A stretch of DNA of 64,000 nt from Solanum dulcamara. Lineage: Eukaryota; Streptophyta; Magnoliopsida; Solanales; Solanaceae. This document shows positions 34,918 to 45,477 of this stretch, piece by piece. Position numbers and translations under genes: made by a program. The notes beneath the pieces are model-generated. The model saw nothing but the letters and a program-made list of their open reading frames with translations. It searched no databases and had not been told where the DNA came from. The stretch lies in contig NC_077244.1 of NCBI RefSeq assembly GCF_947179165.1, forward strand, positions 9,860,449 through 9,924,448, read 5' to 3'. Numbering within the stretch: position 1 is the first letter of the stretch; every line of letters starts with the position of its first letter.

Positions 34918-36165
34918 TTAACGACTACACATGGCATATAAGCGGTTTGTACCTCCACTCGTACCTGAAGTAGTTCCCCTCTGGTAACCTCTAGCCGGCA
35001 GTGTAGTGGCAGAACGCTGGACTCTATTTCCCCCTATTAGACACTCTCTTTGTAAATGGTCTATTTGGCCGCATTTATAACAACCAACCCTTCCCGCTCT
35101 GCATTCTCCCAAGTGGAGCCTACCACACTTGCCGTATGGTGGCTTCTCTCTCGAGCCTTGACTTACGCTGGCCTGGGATTGAGAACCCTAGGGCCTGAGA
35201 TTCTGGCGACTCTGTCCTTGCCGATCATACCTGTTCTGCAGCATAGATGCACTGGCGGTGGATGAGGCATAGTTGGAAGGCCTCTTTTGGAAGAAGGACT
35301 TGTTGCCCTTGTTTTGCCTTTGTTCATTCTCATGGTCCGCTGATTTTACCTTCTTGCTCAGATGCTCCTCTCTGTCTTTTCTCTTCTCATCCTCCACCTG
35401 TTGAGCATACACCATTAATCTGGAAATATCCATATCTGAGATCAACAATGCTGCTTTGCATTCCCTCTTCACATGTCTCCCTAATCCGGAGATGAACTTC
35501 CTCATCTTTGACCTCACATCTGGGATTATTTCTGGAGCATACCTGGACAATTGGATGAACTTTAGGCCATACTCCTTAACTATCATACCCTCCTATTTCA
35601 GATTTACAAACTCCTCCACTTTTGTTTCCCTCAATTCTCGGGGAAAGAAGTGGTCAAGAAAGGCTCCCTCAAATTCATCCCGCATAGCAGGTTCAGTATC
35701 CTCACCCCTACCTTATTCCCATTGATTATACTAGATGTTTGCCACATCTTTGAGCTGGTAGGACACCAACTCAATCCCCTAAACCTCCATAGTATGCATA
35801 GCTTTCAGGATTTTCCATATCTCATCAATAAAATTTTGGGGGTCTTCATCAACCTTAGAAGCCGTGAATGCCGGTGGATTCATCCTCAGAAAGTCTCTAA
35901 TTCTAGTGGTAGCAGACTGCTCTTGGGAACTAGAGCTAAGAGTCGGCAAACTCTGGTTACCATTCCGGGCAGCCATTAATTGCGTGAGCATTGCAATTGC
36001 CCCTCAAAATTCTGCCTCTGATGTGGGTGTAGGTGGAGTAGCTAACACTTGAGGCGCCTCCGCATACCTTGCAGGTCGGCCTCTAGCCCTTGCCGGGCGC
36101 ACCTCAGACTGGGGCATCCCTGCATTATCGGCATTCCTCTGGCTAGCAGTACGTTTTGAAGGCAT
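34918..36165 (-). pseudogene. Chromovirus B gag with CCHC zinc knuckle, broken
   Basis: The start is the ATG at 36165 (minus), reading MPSKRTASQRNADNAGMPQS. A stop follows EAEF, then MLTQLMAARNGNQSLPTL and FLRMNPPAFTASKVDEDPQN lead into the capsid. After further stops, IVKEYGLKFIQLSRYAPEII, MRKFISGLGRHVKRECKAAL and a basic stretch appear. The nucleocapsid end reads GCYKCGQIDHLQREC, a CX2CX4HX4C knuckle, intact. It precedes the protease by one stop, as in a single gag-pol ORF. Confidence 0.9.
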
Positions 36166-36362
36166 TATTTGTAACGTATAAACGCATAAATTATAAGGGA
36201 AGTTTCATAGAGTTTAACTCCATCGCACGAATTCAGAGTATGAAAGAAGGGAAATAATTCCTAACGTCCTATAGCCTCCTGCTTATAAGTATGGTGCACA
36301 ACACACCCATAGGCAAGACTCTACTAGACACAGCTTCATAGACTCTCTAGGACTCTTGAACT

Positions 36363-36378
36363 CTGGGATCTGATACCA
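36363..36378 (-). other. Primer binding site of chromovirus B, initiator tRNA-Met type
   Basis: On the minus strand tggtatcagatcccag starts four bases inside the 5' LTR edge. The first ten bases match the complement of initiator tRNA-Met exactly. This fixes minus orientation. Confidence 0.9.
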
Positions 36379-36675
36379 TGTTTGTCACGCCCCGGAATGG
36401 TTTCCTAGACGTGACCGGCACTCGAAAGCTATTTTTGACCTTCAAGCAAACCACCTGATTCGGTCACACTATCATTCAATCACATTAACTCAAAGAAGGG
36501 TTCAATTGTAATATACTATTCATAATATGGGGGCCGAAGGCCAAACATTATCAACTCAATAAAACAAGTATAATAAGACTCCTCAAGGTATCAGTCCAAC
36601 CTCCCCACACTCTAGTCTATGAAGCCTCTATCAAAGTCTAGGAGGTGCCAATGACAAGCCCATGGTTACCAACAA

Positions 36676-36950
36676 CTAATGTATTTTACAAATGCCTTAG
36701 AATATAAGAAGACAAGTAAGCGGTGTTTTGAGGTGTGTTTCAAATGAATCAAGAACTACCTATTTATAGGAATGAATTCTTGTTCTTAATGTCATTCATG
36801 ACATCATTATGTGTCAAAATGTAAAGGTTTAACTTGTGAAACCATGTTATGGTTTATCAAACTTTCACCTACAAAGATACTACCTCGACTTTTTGTACTA
36901 AAGAATTATCTTCCTACCAAATTTTCACATTAATTCATCTAGAATCTTGT
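36676..36950 (-). mobile_element. Insertion in 5' LTR of B, probably a small solo LTR
   Basis: Absent from the partner LTR, whose sequence runs ggttactaacaatcaaaata without it. On the minus strand it holds a clear TATA box (cctataaataggtagttc at about 36752-36769) followed by a leader-like region and ends compatible with TG...CA. That is the look of a short copia or TRIM LTR. No clear target-site duplication was found, so the class remains uncertain. Confidence 0.5.
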
Positions 36951-39050
36951 CAAAATAAGGATACAAAATGAAACTATACAAGGAGCTCAAGATCTTCCGG
37001 AAACTAGGAGGACTCACCAAGTAGCTGGAAGTGTGTGGATAATCAACGGTGCACCGGTTGATGATCTCTGGTACTTGTCTCTGCATCATGAAATGATGTA
37101 AGCAAAATGGCGTCAGTACGTGGAAGGTACGAGTATGTAAAATGGCCGGATGAAACAAACATCAAGAAAACATCAATATCAACTCAGGATCTCAACTCAT
37201 ATATATATACATAACAACTCACTCAAGTGTTCTAAGTCTAACAAGAAATGGTTTAGATGGGACCAATCACAAGCCACTTAACTCAACTGACTCGGAGTAC
37301 TATCAAGACCTAAATGGGAGTTTCTCTTATCCGACAACCATCACCTATGAGCCGGTGATAGTACAACAATCAGACGTTATTGCCACGTCCGTCCATACCT
37401 TGCCAGGGCATGAATGCCTCCCTAATCATGGATACCATCGATTAGTCAAGTCCTATCATATCAGTACAATAAAATGGGAAACATCCGACTTTAACGATTC
37501 GATCCCATGGGAAGCATCCGACTTTAACGGTTCCATCCCTACCTACGTTGGTGGCGTAGTTTCTGGGTTCGAGTATGGACTATACTCTTACCCATTTTGG
37601 TGCTCGATACTCCTTCCATGACTCCATGCTCATAAGACTCCCTCCAATTATCTCAAACAAGCCCTCACGGCTAGTTTCATATGGGACATTGTCAACTCAT
37701 CAACTCTATTCTCATTTCAACTCAATTAAGTCATAATGGCAAGTCCCATTTAGGACCTCGTCCACTCATCAATTCGATCCTCCAATTAACTCAATCAAGC
37801 CTCATTTAGATAAGCAATTATAACCTCTCCTTAGGACTCATCACAACTCTAAGGCTTTAACCCAATAATTCAAGTAGAATAGCGCATTCAAGAAAATTGA
37901 CTTATGCAACACAATCACATGGTTAAAGAGATCAACAAAACATAATAACAAGTCATCTCCATCAACTCATACTAACATGAAGGTTTTAGGAACTTCTTAG
38001 CTCAACAACATCAACACCAATAAAGTCATATTAATAGGAGACAAAACTCATTCAAACATAAACCATACCAAGAAACTCTATTCTCATGGACCTCTAACCT
38101 CAAAGCAAGAGTAGGGCACATGGGTGGACTCAACCCATATTTTGGATAGCCTTACATACTTTAGTAAAGACTTGAAGAAAACCTTGTGGTTGGGTTTTCA
38201 ATGGAGAACTCGAATCTAGAAGCTCTTGGAAGCAATTCCTTGTTAGAAATGGAAAAGAAGAAGAAGAGAGAGAGAGAGAGGGGGCTGAAAATATATTCCC
38301 AAATTGGTCAAGGATGATATATATATAATTTGGGACAATTCCCAAATTGCCCCTTCTCAAAAGTTCTAAAACAAATAGGCTAAAACGCTCCTGGCGTGAT
38401 AGTGGCGCGTTGCGCCATTGCAGCGCCAGGCCGATTACGACTAAAACCTGCACATCTGTTAGTGGCGCACCGCGCCAAGGGCCAAACTACTGAGGCACAT
38501 TCTTGGCGCGATAGTGGCACGTCGCGCCCTTACAGCGCCAAGGCCATATTTTCTGGGTTCTAGAAATTTGGCCTAAAAAACCCTGCACACCTCATAGTGG
38601 CATACCGCGCCAGAGACCAAACTACTGAGGTATGTTCCTGGCGTGATAGTGGCATCGCGCCACTGCGGCGCCAAGCCCAGATTCCCAGCTGTTGCAGCCC
38701 AGGCCTAAAATTTCTGTTGTGCTAGTTCGTCTTAGGATCGTCATATCTTTTGACTCCGAACTCCAAAATTTACATTCTTGGTGGCATTGGAAGAAAGACT
38801 CGACGACCTTTAATTTAATAGGTCGTGGGCCACCCATATTATCGTCCTTCAAAAGATAAGGTCATTAGAAGTCAACCCCTTATGCGAACTCCTCCTCAAA
38901 CTTAGCCACGACGAATCTTTTGGATTTGATTTGGTCCTAGGGGTCCTTCATGACCCCACATCACCTCTAACACTGATCAATTTCTCAAAGAATCATCTTA
39001 ACTCATGCAAATGCTCCACAATACTCGAGTTCGACCTTACCCGAATACTG

Positions 39051-39235
39051 AGGTGGCGTGCGCAAATCAGGCTCGCCCGGAGTCGGTTTCCTGTGCTGCA
39101 TACCCAATGCCCCGGCATTATCGCGCACAACCGGTCGCCCTTCGCCCCGCGCGCTACCGGCCGACATCCGCCCTGCCTCGGCCGGCCGACATGTCAAGCG
39201 CCCAGGCGACCTGCAACGTCGGCAGCGTGCAGGTG
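39051..39235. other. GC-rich foreign-looking segment in 5' LTR of B
   Basis: 39061-39240 has 122 G or C of 180 bases (68%), against roughly one third in the surroundings. The partner LTR has instead an ordinary ~40-bp AT-rich end. The segment is CpG-rich (cgcgcgctaccggccgac) with no stop in several frames, for example a plus frame through about 39005-39307 and a minus frame through 39003-39248. I do not recognise the translations. It could be bacterial-type filler DNA captured during break repair, an inserted piece of another genome, or an assembly or cloning contaminant. Confidence 0.7.
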
Positions 39236-39240
39236 TTACA

Positions 39241-41575
39241 GGTGTCAAGTGTGAGGTGTTTACAAATCATCGTAGTGTACAACATGTGTTCACTCAAAAG
39301 GATTTGATTTAAGGTAGAGAGGATGGGTGGTATTGCTCAAGGATTATGATATCATCATTCAGTCATCTAAGTAAGGCCAACGTGGTGGTAGAAAAGAAAG
39401 ACAATTAGCATGGACAGTTTAGCTTCATTGAAGGTGTCCAAGTGACTCTTAGCTAGAGAGATCCAAGCTTGAAGTCTAAATTCATGCAGTTGGGCATCTC
39501 AGAGAGGGGTAGGGTGTTAACCAGTATTGAGGTTACCTCTTTTTTTATTAAGAAAATCAAAGCTAAGCAGTTTGAAGATGGGGATTTGAACAAGCATAGA
39601 ATTAAGGTGGTGTCTGGTGAGGGTCAAGATGTCACTCTCGATGTGGTGGAGTGCTCAGTTTTAGGAAAAGGGTTTGTTTCGTCTAGTTGTTGATTTGATC
39701 TAAGATGTGTTGACAGAGTCTCATGGTTTGCGGTATTCTATTTATCAGGGTATGACCAAGATGTATCATGATTTGAGAAAATTTTATTGGTTTTCTAGCT
39801 AACTGAGTTTGTGGCTAAGTGTCAAATTTTTCAACAGGTGAAGTATGAACACCAAAGGCCTACAGGTTTGCTTTAGAGAATGCACATTCTTGAATGGAAG
39901 AGAGAAAGGACAGCCATGAATTTTGTGGTGGGGACCTTGCGAAATTATGACTCAATTTGGGTTATTGTTAATAGGTTGACTAAATTAGCTCACTTCTTTT
40001 CAATCAGAGTAGATTATAATGCTCAACAGTTGACAAAGATTTATGTCAAGAAAATAATAAGGTTGCATAGGGTGCCTTTTTCTATCATTTCGTACTGTGG
40101 TACCCAGTTTACTTCAAAGTGCTGGAGTAAGTTTCATGAGAAGTTAGATAAGATGACAACTTCATATGCATATTTCACAACTTAGCTTGCGAATGTACAA
40201 GTTACGCTCAAAGAGAGTAAACTTGCAAAATAATAAATAAATTGACTTCGAATATAAATTTAATGACAACTCCAAAAACGGATATTCGTGCACTTTGCCT
40301 TCAAGGAAAGTACTATTTTTGTTTGTTGGTCTAATACAATAAGTCCAAAAAGTTGGGCCCAATTAAAAGTTTATTCAAACGGGCCAACTCTCTCAAGTCC
40401 AATTCATGAGTATGATATTTGAAAGATAAGTTTATTTTTAGTTTGCAATAATATTCAATTCAAACAATAATAATTTTGTAAAATTTAATTTTTTATTAAT
40501 TGCATGATTTATATTTTAAATAAGTTGATCTTTAATTTTATCCTTCAAAATAGACTGATTTTTAAACTTATTCCTTAACAATCAAATTATTTGTCTTGAG
40601 GGACAATACTTAAAAGTTAAAACTCAGCATAAAATATGGATAAAAGTGAAAAGGAGTCCATTTGTATCTGTTTATCCTATGGCTTCAAGCCCAAGGCCCA
40701 ACTATTAAAGTGAGTTGGGCGCTCAACTCACTTTCAGTACATTTTTTCATCCTCAGACAGATGGTCGATCGGAGAGGACAATTCAAGTGTAGGAGGACAT
40801 GTTAAGAGCATGTGTGATTTACTTTGGAGTTCATTGTGATCAGTTCTTGCCCTTGTCCGAGTTCACTTACAACAATAGCTATTACTCTAGCATTGATATG
40901 GCACTATTTGAAGTATTTTATGGGAGGGAATGTAGATCACCTATAGAGTCGTTTGAGGCTAGAAATGTGAAACCTTTGGGAGTTGATTTGATAAGGGAAG
41001 CAAAGAAAAAGGTAATGGGTATTCAAGCCAAGTTTTTGGCAGCCCAAAGTAGATACAAGGAGTATGCAGACCGCAAGGTGATAGATATGACATTTTAGGC
41101 TAGTGAACAAGTCCTCTTGAAGATGTCACCTATATAAGGAGTTATGATATTTGGAAAAAGGGGTAAGCTTAGCCTTCACTATATTGGTCCATTTGAGATT
41201 TTTGACTGCGTGAGGCCAATGACTTATAGGTTGGCTCTACCATTTGTATCTATGTTTAAGAGGTACCATGAGGATGGAAATTACATTATTAAGTGGAATT
41301 CGATCTTGTTAGATAAGGATAATCAGTATGAGGAGGAACCCGTTGCATTTTTTTATCATAATATCCAAAAGTTGAGAACTAAAGAAATCAAATTGGTAAA
41401 GCTAAGGTGCAATGGAAGCGTAGTCTGATTGAGGAAGCCACTTGAAAAACTGAGAAGGACATGCGGGATAAGTACCCTCAGTTGTTTGAGGATTTAGGTA
41501 GTATTTTATTCTTGACTTAGCCCAATTTTCTTGTTTGATCACTCGGAGATGAGTGATGAGTAAATTAGTATCTAT
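39241..41575 (+). pseudogene. Chromovirus A: rest of RNase H and integrase
   Basis: Resumes exactly where 28806 stopped: VKCEVFTNHRSVQHVFTQKD, with TNH in place of TDH (codon 39265-39267). It then reads the linker IEVTSFFIKKIKAKQFEDGD and integrase. The catalytic core has TAMNFVVGTL, where the first Asp is Asn (39919-39921), and FSIISYCGTQFTSK, where the second Asp is Tyr. A ~560-bp insertion interrupts at about 40150. After it, FFHPQTDGRSERTIQV keeps the Glu, followed by YNNSYYSSIDMALFEVFYGR, SPIESFEARNVKPLG and FGKRGKLSLHYIGPFEIFD. The end (KLRTKEIKLVKL) is chromodomain-adjacent. Confidence 0.9.
40150..40716. other. Unidentified ~560-bp insertion in chromovirus A integrase
   Basis: The integrase reads FHEKLD up to about 40150 and resumes with ELGAQLTFSTFFHPQTDG at about 40712, so the flanks duplicate the KL/ELG position. 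The intervening DNA is AT-rich with no open frame, has aagtccaaaaagttgggccc and ggcccaactattaaagtg near its two sides, and matches no family I know. It may be an inserted element with a short target duplication or filler. Confidence 0.55.
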
Positions 41576-42280
41576 TGTAACAATTTATTCCGGAAAACAA
41601 GTAGTGTAAGAGTTGGTCCAGAAAAACTTTTGTGTAGTATCTTAGAAATTTCAGGCTAGGATAGTCTTAGATGAAATCTGAGCGAGCTGAGGTTTAGGTC
41701 AATCCGGAAATGGATTGGGGTTAATGTCTAATCTTGGGTTTGATTTTATGATAGCTAAGGCGTTAAGGAATCTGTAGGGCTTTTCGGAAGTGAATTCGGG
41801 TGAGTAGAACTTCTGATATCAAACTTGGCGTGAATGGGTTATTTTAGAACATCAAGGTTTGAGGTTGTGTTACAAAATAAGGGCTTGGGGGAAGAATTAT
41901 GAGTTTTTGTCTCCGTGCAAGTCGTGAATGGGTTAATGATTATTTTCTTCATGATTGAGATCGCGGACACACTCTTGTGTTCTCGGAGACTGAGCAAGTT
42001 AGGCCTTCCCTTTCACGGTCAAGCTCGTGCAATCACGAAGAGTATTGGAGCGAAGGTCAACTCTCTAATTAACTGTTGTTATCGTGGTTATTCTGTCGTG
42101 TTCATAAAAAAATCAATATTTTTTTATTTCACTATCGCGGTCCAAGGTTACATGAAAAAAATGTCTCCTTAAGCAGTCAACCCATTTTTACTCTTTTCTA
42201 CCACGACACCTCTTCCGCAATCGAAATGCACAAAATTTGGCCTAAAATCTGTTGTAAGGAATCACTCCGAGCCCCTTGTA
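41576..42280 (+). repeat. 3' LTR of chromovirus A, truncated
   Basis: Begins TGTAACAATTTATTCCGG and follows the 5' LTR closely to about 41910 (tgtctaatcttgggtttgat, atagctaaggcgttaagga). It then continues with family-like text (cacggtcaagctcg, cgcggtccaagg) that differs from the left LTR. The right end is not resolved; similarity fades by about 42280, so the target-site duplication cannot be checked. Confidence 0.7.
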
Positions 42281-44784
42281 TTTCAATTTAGAACCATAAC
42301 AACAATTCACAAATAGTATAGTTACATAAATACTCAAAATGTGATAATTGATTATTATATTATTATATTTGCTTATGCAATTCCAATATTGTTGTTCAAG
42401 GATGATGATAGTTAAAGGTGAGGTAGGCAACATGGCTGAGGGACCCTATATGAGCCCTTGAAAGGATAATGGAACCAACACCACTATGCTGTGGGCAGTG
42501 GGACACTTTGAAAACAAATAGATAAAACAATATGTGAACTCATGGGAAAAAAACAGAATAAGGACACAACAAAATCCAATTCCAATTCAAGTTAAAAAAC
42601 AAACAGAATCAGTACAAACACTAACTAATTCTTGCCCTCCTACTCAATCATTTTGTCTTCCTTCACCCCAGAGACCAACCCCATTTCTCTTTTGTACTTT
42701 TCTCCACTATAAATATATATATTTTTTTCATTTTAACAACTATAGACACACTTTATAATATCGTTAGTTCAATAAATTTTGTTTGTGTTTCACGTGATTG
42801 ACATTAGTTATATAAAAATTCTTTTTATCGACCTTACAAGTTGATGGACCTAATTCTTACACTTTTGAATCTGCTAAATTGTGATCAGGAAAAAAATTAA
42901 GTCTGACACGATTGTGTAAGGTACAAAATAAAATTGTTTAGTTATTATTATATGAGAATTTTTTTTTATATCCTCCTTAACTATAAACAATTTAAACATT
43001 TTTAGCTAGTTGGTAAAAACAAATTTATTTGTTGTAACAGATGTGTTGAATAAAGTAAATTGACGTGATAATCAAATCTGGGTGAAGTAATATCGTTAAT
43101 TTGGCCCAGCGTTATCAAGAAAAGGTTTTATTTCTTTAGTTTTTTCTAGTGCATTAAAACTACACAAAATAGATTCAATTATGAAATTATTTATCAAAAA
43201 TGGATTCAATCCAATCTATTTAGACTTAATGTACCAACGACCCAAACTATTTACCTACTTATCTCATTTTCTTCTTTTTTATTTCGTGAATGATGTCAGC
43301 ATGACATCAGCTTCACTATTATGAATTAATCTTTTGTAATACTCAGTCGATATGTTGGTACCGTAGGTATCATATAGAACTGAGTTTAATCATCTGTGAT
43401 ATTACATCGGTATATTGATACCTTATCAGTATCATAGGATTTGGCTCTTTTTTTAACAAATAAATAAGAAACAATTAAAAGAAAAATATTAAAGTCACAA
43501 TCGTATTTATTAAACTCTAAATTAGTAGAAAGTATATTTTTATTTAAAAAAATCTCTTTTTGCAAATTTAAAAAAAGTTGTATCTAAACTATGACTCTTT
43601 TTTAACTGTTTTTAAATTCAAATATTAAAGAATTGAAACATAGCTCAATGATAGCATGATAGTATGTAGATATACCGTAATGATATCATGGATGATTGAA
43701 TAATCTCACCGAATGACTAAAGCAAACATCAATGAAAATAATGAAGCATTTAAAAATAAATATTTTACCTTTTTGGGATATAAGTATTATTTTCCTTTAT
43801 ATATATTATATATATATATACACTTAGTCTATCTAAATGGGCTGATCAATGGACCTCGTGTAGCACATGACATATATATAATTCTTCCAAAGTGTGAAGT
43901 GTCAAGAAGACCAAGTTTTATCACATATTATTGCTTGTGGAAGATGCTTTTTAAATTGAAAATGGCCATGCAGAGAACAACTCATGTTCCACTAAAACTT
44001 GTCAAACTAGAAAAGCACAGCACCCATTCGAGGATTTTAGAGTTTGATTGGTACAATTCATAGTAGCTAGCGTCTTTGGCCATATAAGTGAAGAATTGTA
44101 AATACTAGAGGCTATATGGTTTACTTAATTTCATTTTTGTTCAACTAATTCATTTGAAAATTTAAATTTAAGTTGTAGGTAATATAGTATAATAAAAAAT
44201 ATTTTCAAATTTAAATTTATTAACTCAATTTATTAATATGCAGATAAGTTAAATCATTATAAACACATTAAGATATTAATTATCAATTATGAATAGTTAT
44301 CAATTTAATCGTTAAACAAATTAAATGAAAGGAAGATACTTTACTTGAAGAGGGAGGAACCCAGTAATGATGATAGTGCTCCTCCTCGTAAACTGAAATA
44401 TTCGTCAGCCAGCCGTATTTAATTGTCAGGTGTTTTTGTCGGAATATATGGTGGGCCCTCCTACATCCATGTAAGCTTTAACGATAATGTAATGTAAATT
44501 GGGAAATGACGAAAAATAAAACAAAGAGAATTAAATTTAAATATTGTTGGTGAAATTATAAATTATAATTGAAAATAAAATAAAAAAAGATTAAAAATTT
44601 TTTACACTGAGGCGCGGATATCTTACTCTTTTAAGAAAATTCAAGTTTATTATAGTAAAAAGTTTTATCAATTTAGCAGTAATCTTCTTGATTTGTCTCT
44701 TCCATGATACAACAGTCTAATCACAAAATACAATTCAACAAACTCTGAGAAAGAATTGAGTCCAAAACTCCACAAGAACTTTCA
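42281..44784. other. AT-rich spacer, no supported gene
   Basis: A TATA-like cactataaatatatatat at about 42705 follows a pyrimidine-rich tract and could be a lost promoter, but no gene follows. An open frame at 43713-44063 (116 codons) has no recognisable domain and AT-driven composition; its last part, MAMQRTTHVPLKLVKLEKHS, is the least biased. A paired repeat of the form gatatgttggtacc / tatattgatacc lies at 43349-43425. I support no gene here. Confidence 0.5.
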
Positions 44785-45300
44785 AAAACAGCAAAAACTT
44801 AAAATATAATTAGGCTCCTTAAATACATTTTGTCTAATTACGTTCCATAGTTATAGTTTCAATTGTTATGACAATTTCTATTTGTATATCTCGTTGCATT
44901 ATACAAATTGGCATTACTCGTTTGTATATCTCGTTGCATTATACAAATTAGACTTTCAAATAGATTGTATATACAAATACAAATTTGTTTTAGTTATTTG
45001 TATATGAGCCCTTAAATTCACTTTGTATACAAATGCAAATTTTTAGATATTTGTATATGAGATCCCACAAATTTGTATATGAGCCCTGAAATATACAAAT
45101 ACAAAAAAAATACACATTTGCTTTAGAGATTTGTATATAATCCCCAATTTTCAAATTTATATATGAGCCCATAGATTTATATGATAGCAAATTTCATTAA
45201 ATTATAACCGTGATGCGCAATTATGTGAAACTATAACCATATTAAATAATAAACTAGTAATTTTTGCCAATTCACATAATTTTCCCAAGAAAATATTGTC
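44785..45300. mobile_element. MITE-like element with internal repeats
   Basis: Ends are related in inverted orientation: ccatagttatagtttca at about 44842 and its reverse form tgaaactataaccat at 45226. Between them are a 40-bp tandem repeat (44881 and 44921, tttgtatatctcgttgcatt) and several copies of atttgtatatgagcc. The right end aattttgccaattcacat-like sequence is of a type common in Solanum. Exact ends and target duplication were not resolved. The minus-strand open frame at 44990-45190 is repeat-encoded. Confidence 0.5.
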
Positions 45301-45477
45301 CTTTAACTAAATAAAACTCTCTTTTAATGAATTTTTATGCCTTTTTATTGTACACAAAATAATTTAAGATCATTACTATTTATAAATGGGAAATTCTTTC
45401 TTACATTAAATAGGAAGAATGTGGGTAATAATATGAATAAATAAATAAATAGTTAAAAGGTTACATAAGTTACCATG

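Larger units (their letters stand above)
36383..39240 (-). repeat. 5' LTR of chromovirus B, with two insertions
   Basis: Plus-strand ends tgtcacgccccgg and aggtgttaca. It aligns with 28807-31314 but carries a ~275-bp insertion at 36676-36950 and a GC-rich segment at 39051-39235 replacing about 40 bp just inside its outer end. Directly outside are ggtgt (39241-39245), the target-site duplication, and then the RNase H sequence of chromovirus A. The GC-rich ~134-bp repeats and a (GA)n run (38260) are shared with the partner. Confidence 0.9.

Noticed and set aside
31579..36165. Functional host genes on the minus strand
   Set aside because: These long open frames are gag, protease, RT, RNase H and integrase of one retroelement between matching LTRs, with stops and a mutated RT active site.
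39003..39312. Open frames on both strands through the GC-rich segment as candidate genes
   Set aside because: GC-rich DNA keeps several frames open by chance; each frame runs straight into LTR or RNase H sequence and none has a recognisable domain.
43713..44063. 116-codon host gene
   Set aside because: Composition follows AT-rich DNA, no domain is visible and no splice or promoter context supports it.
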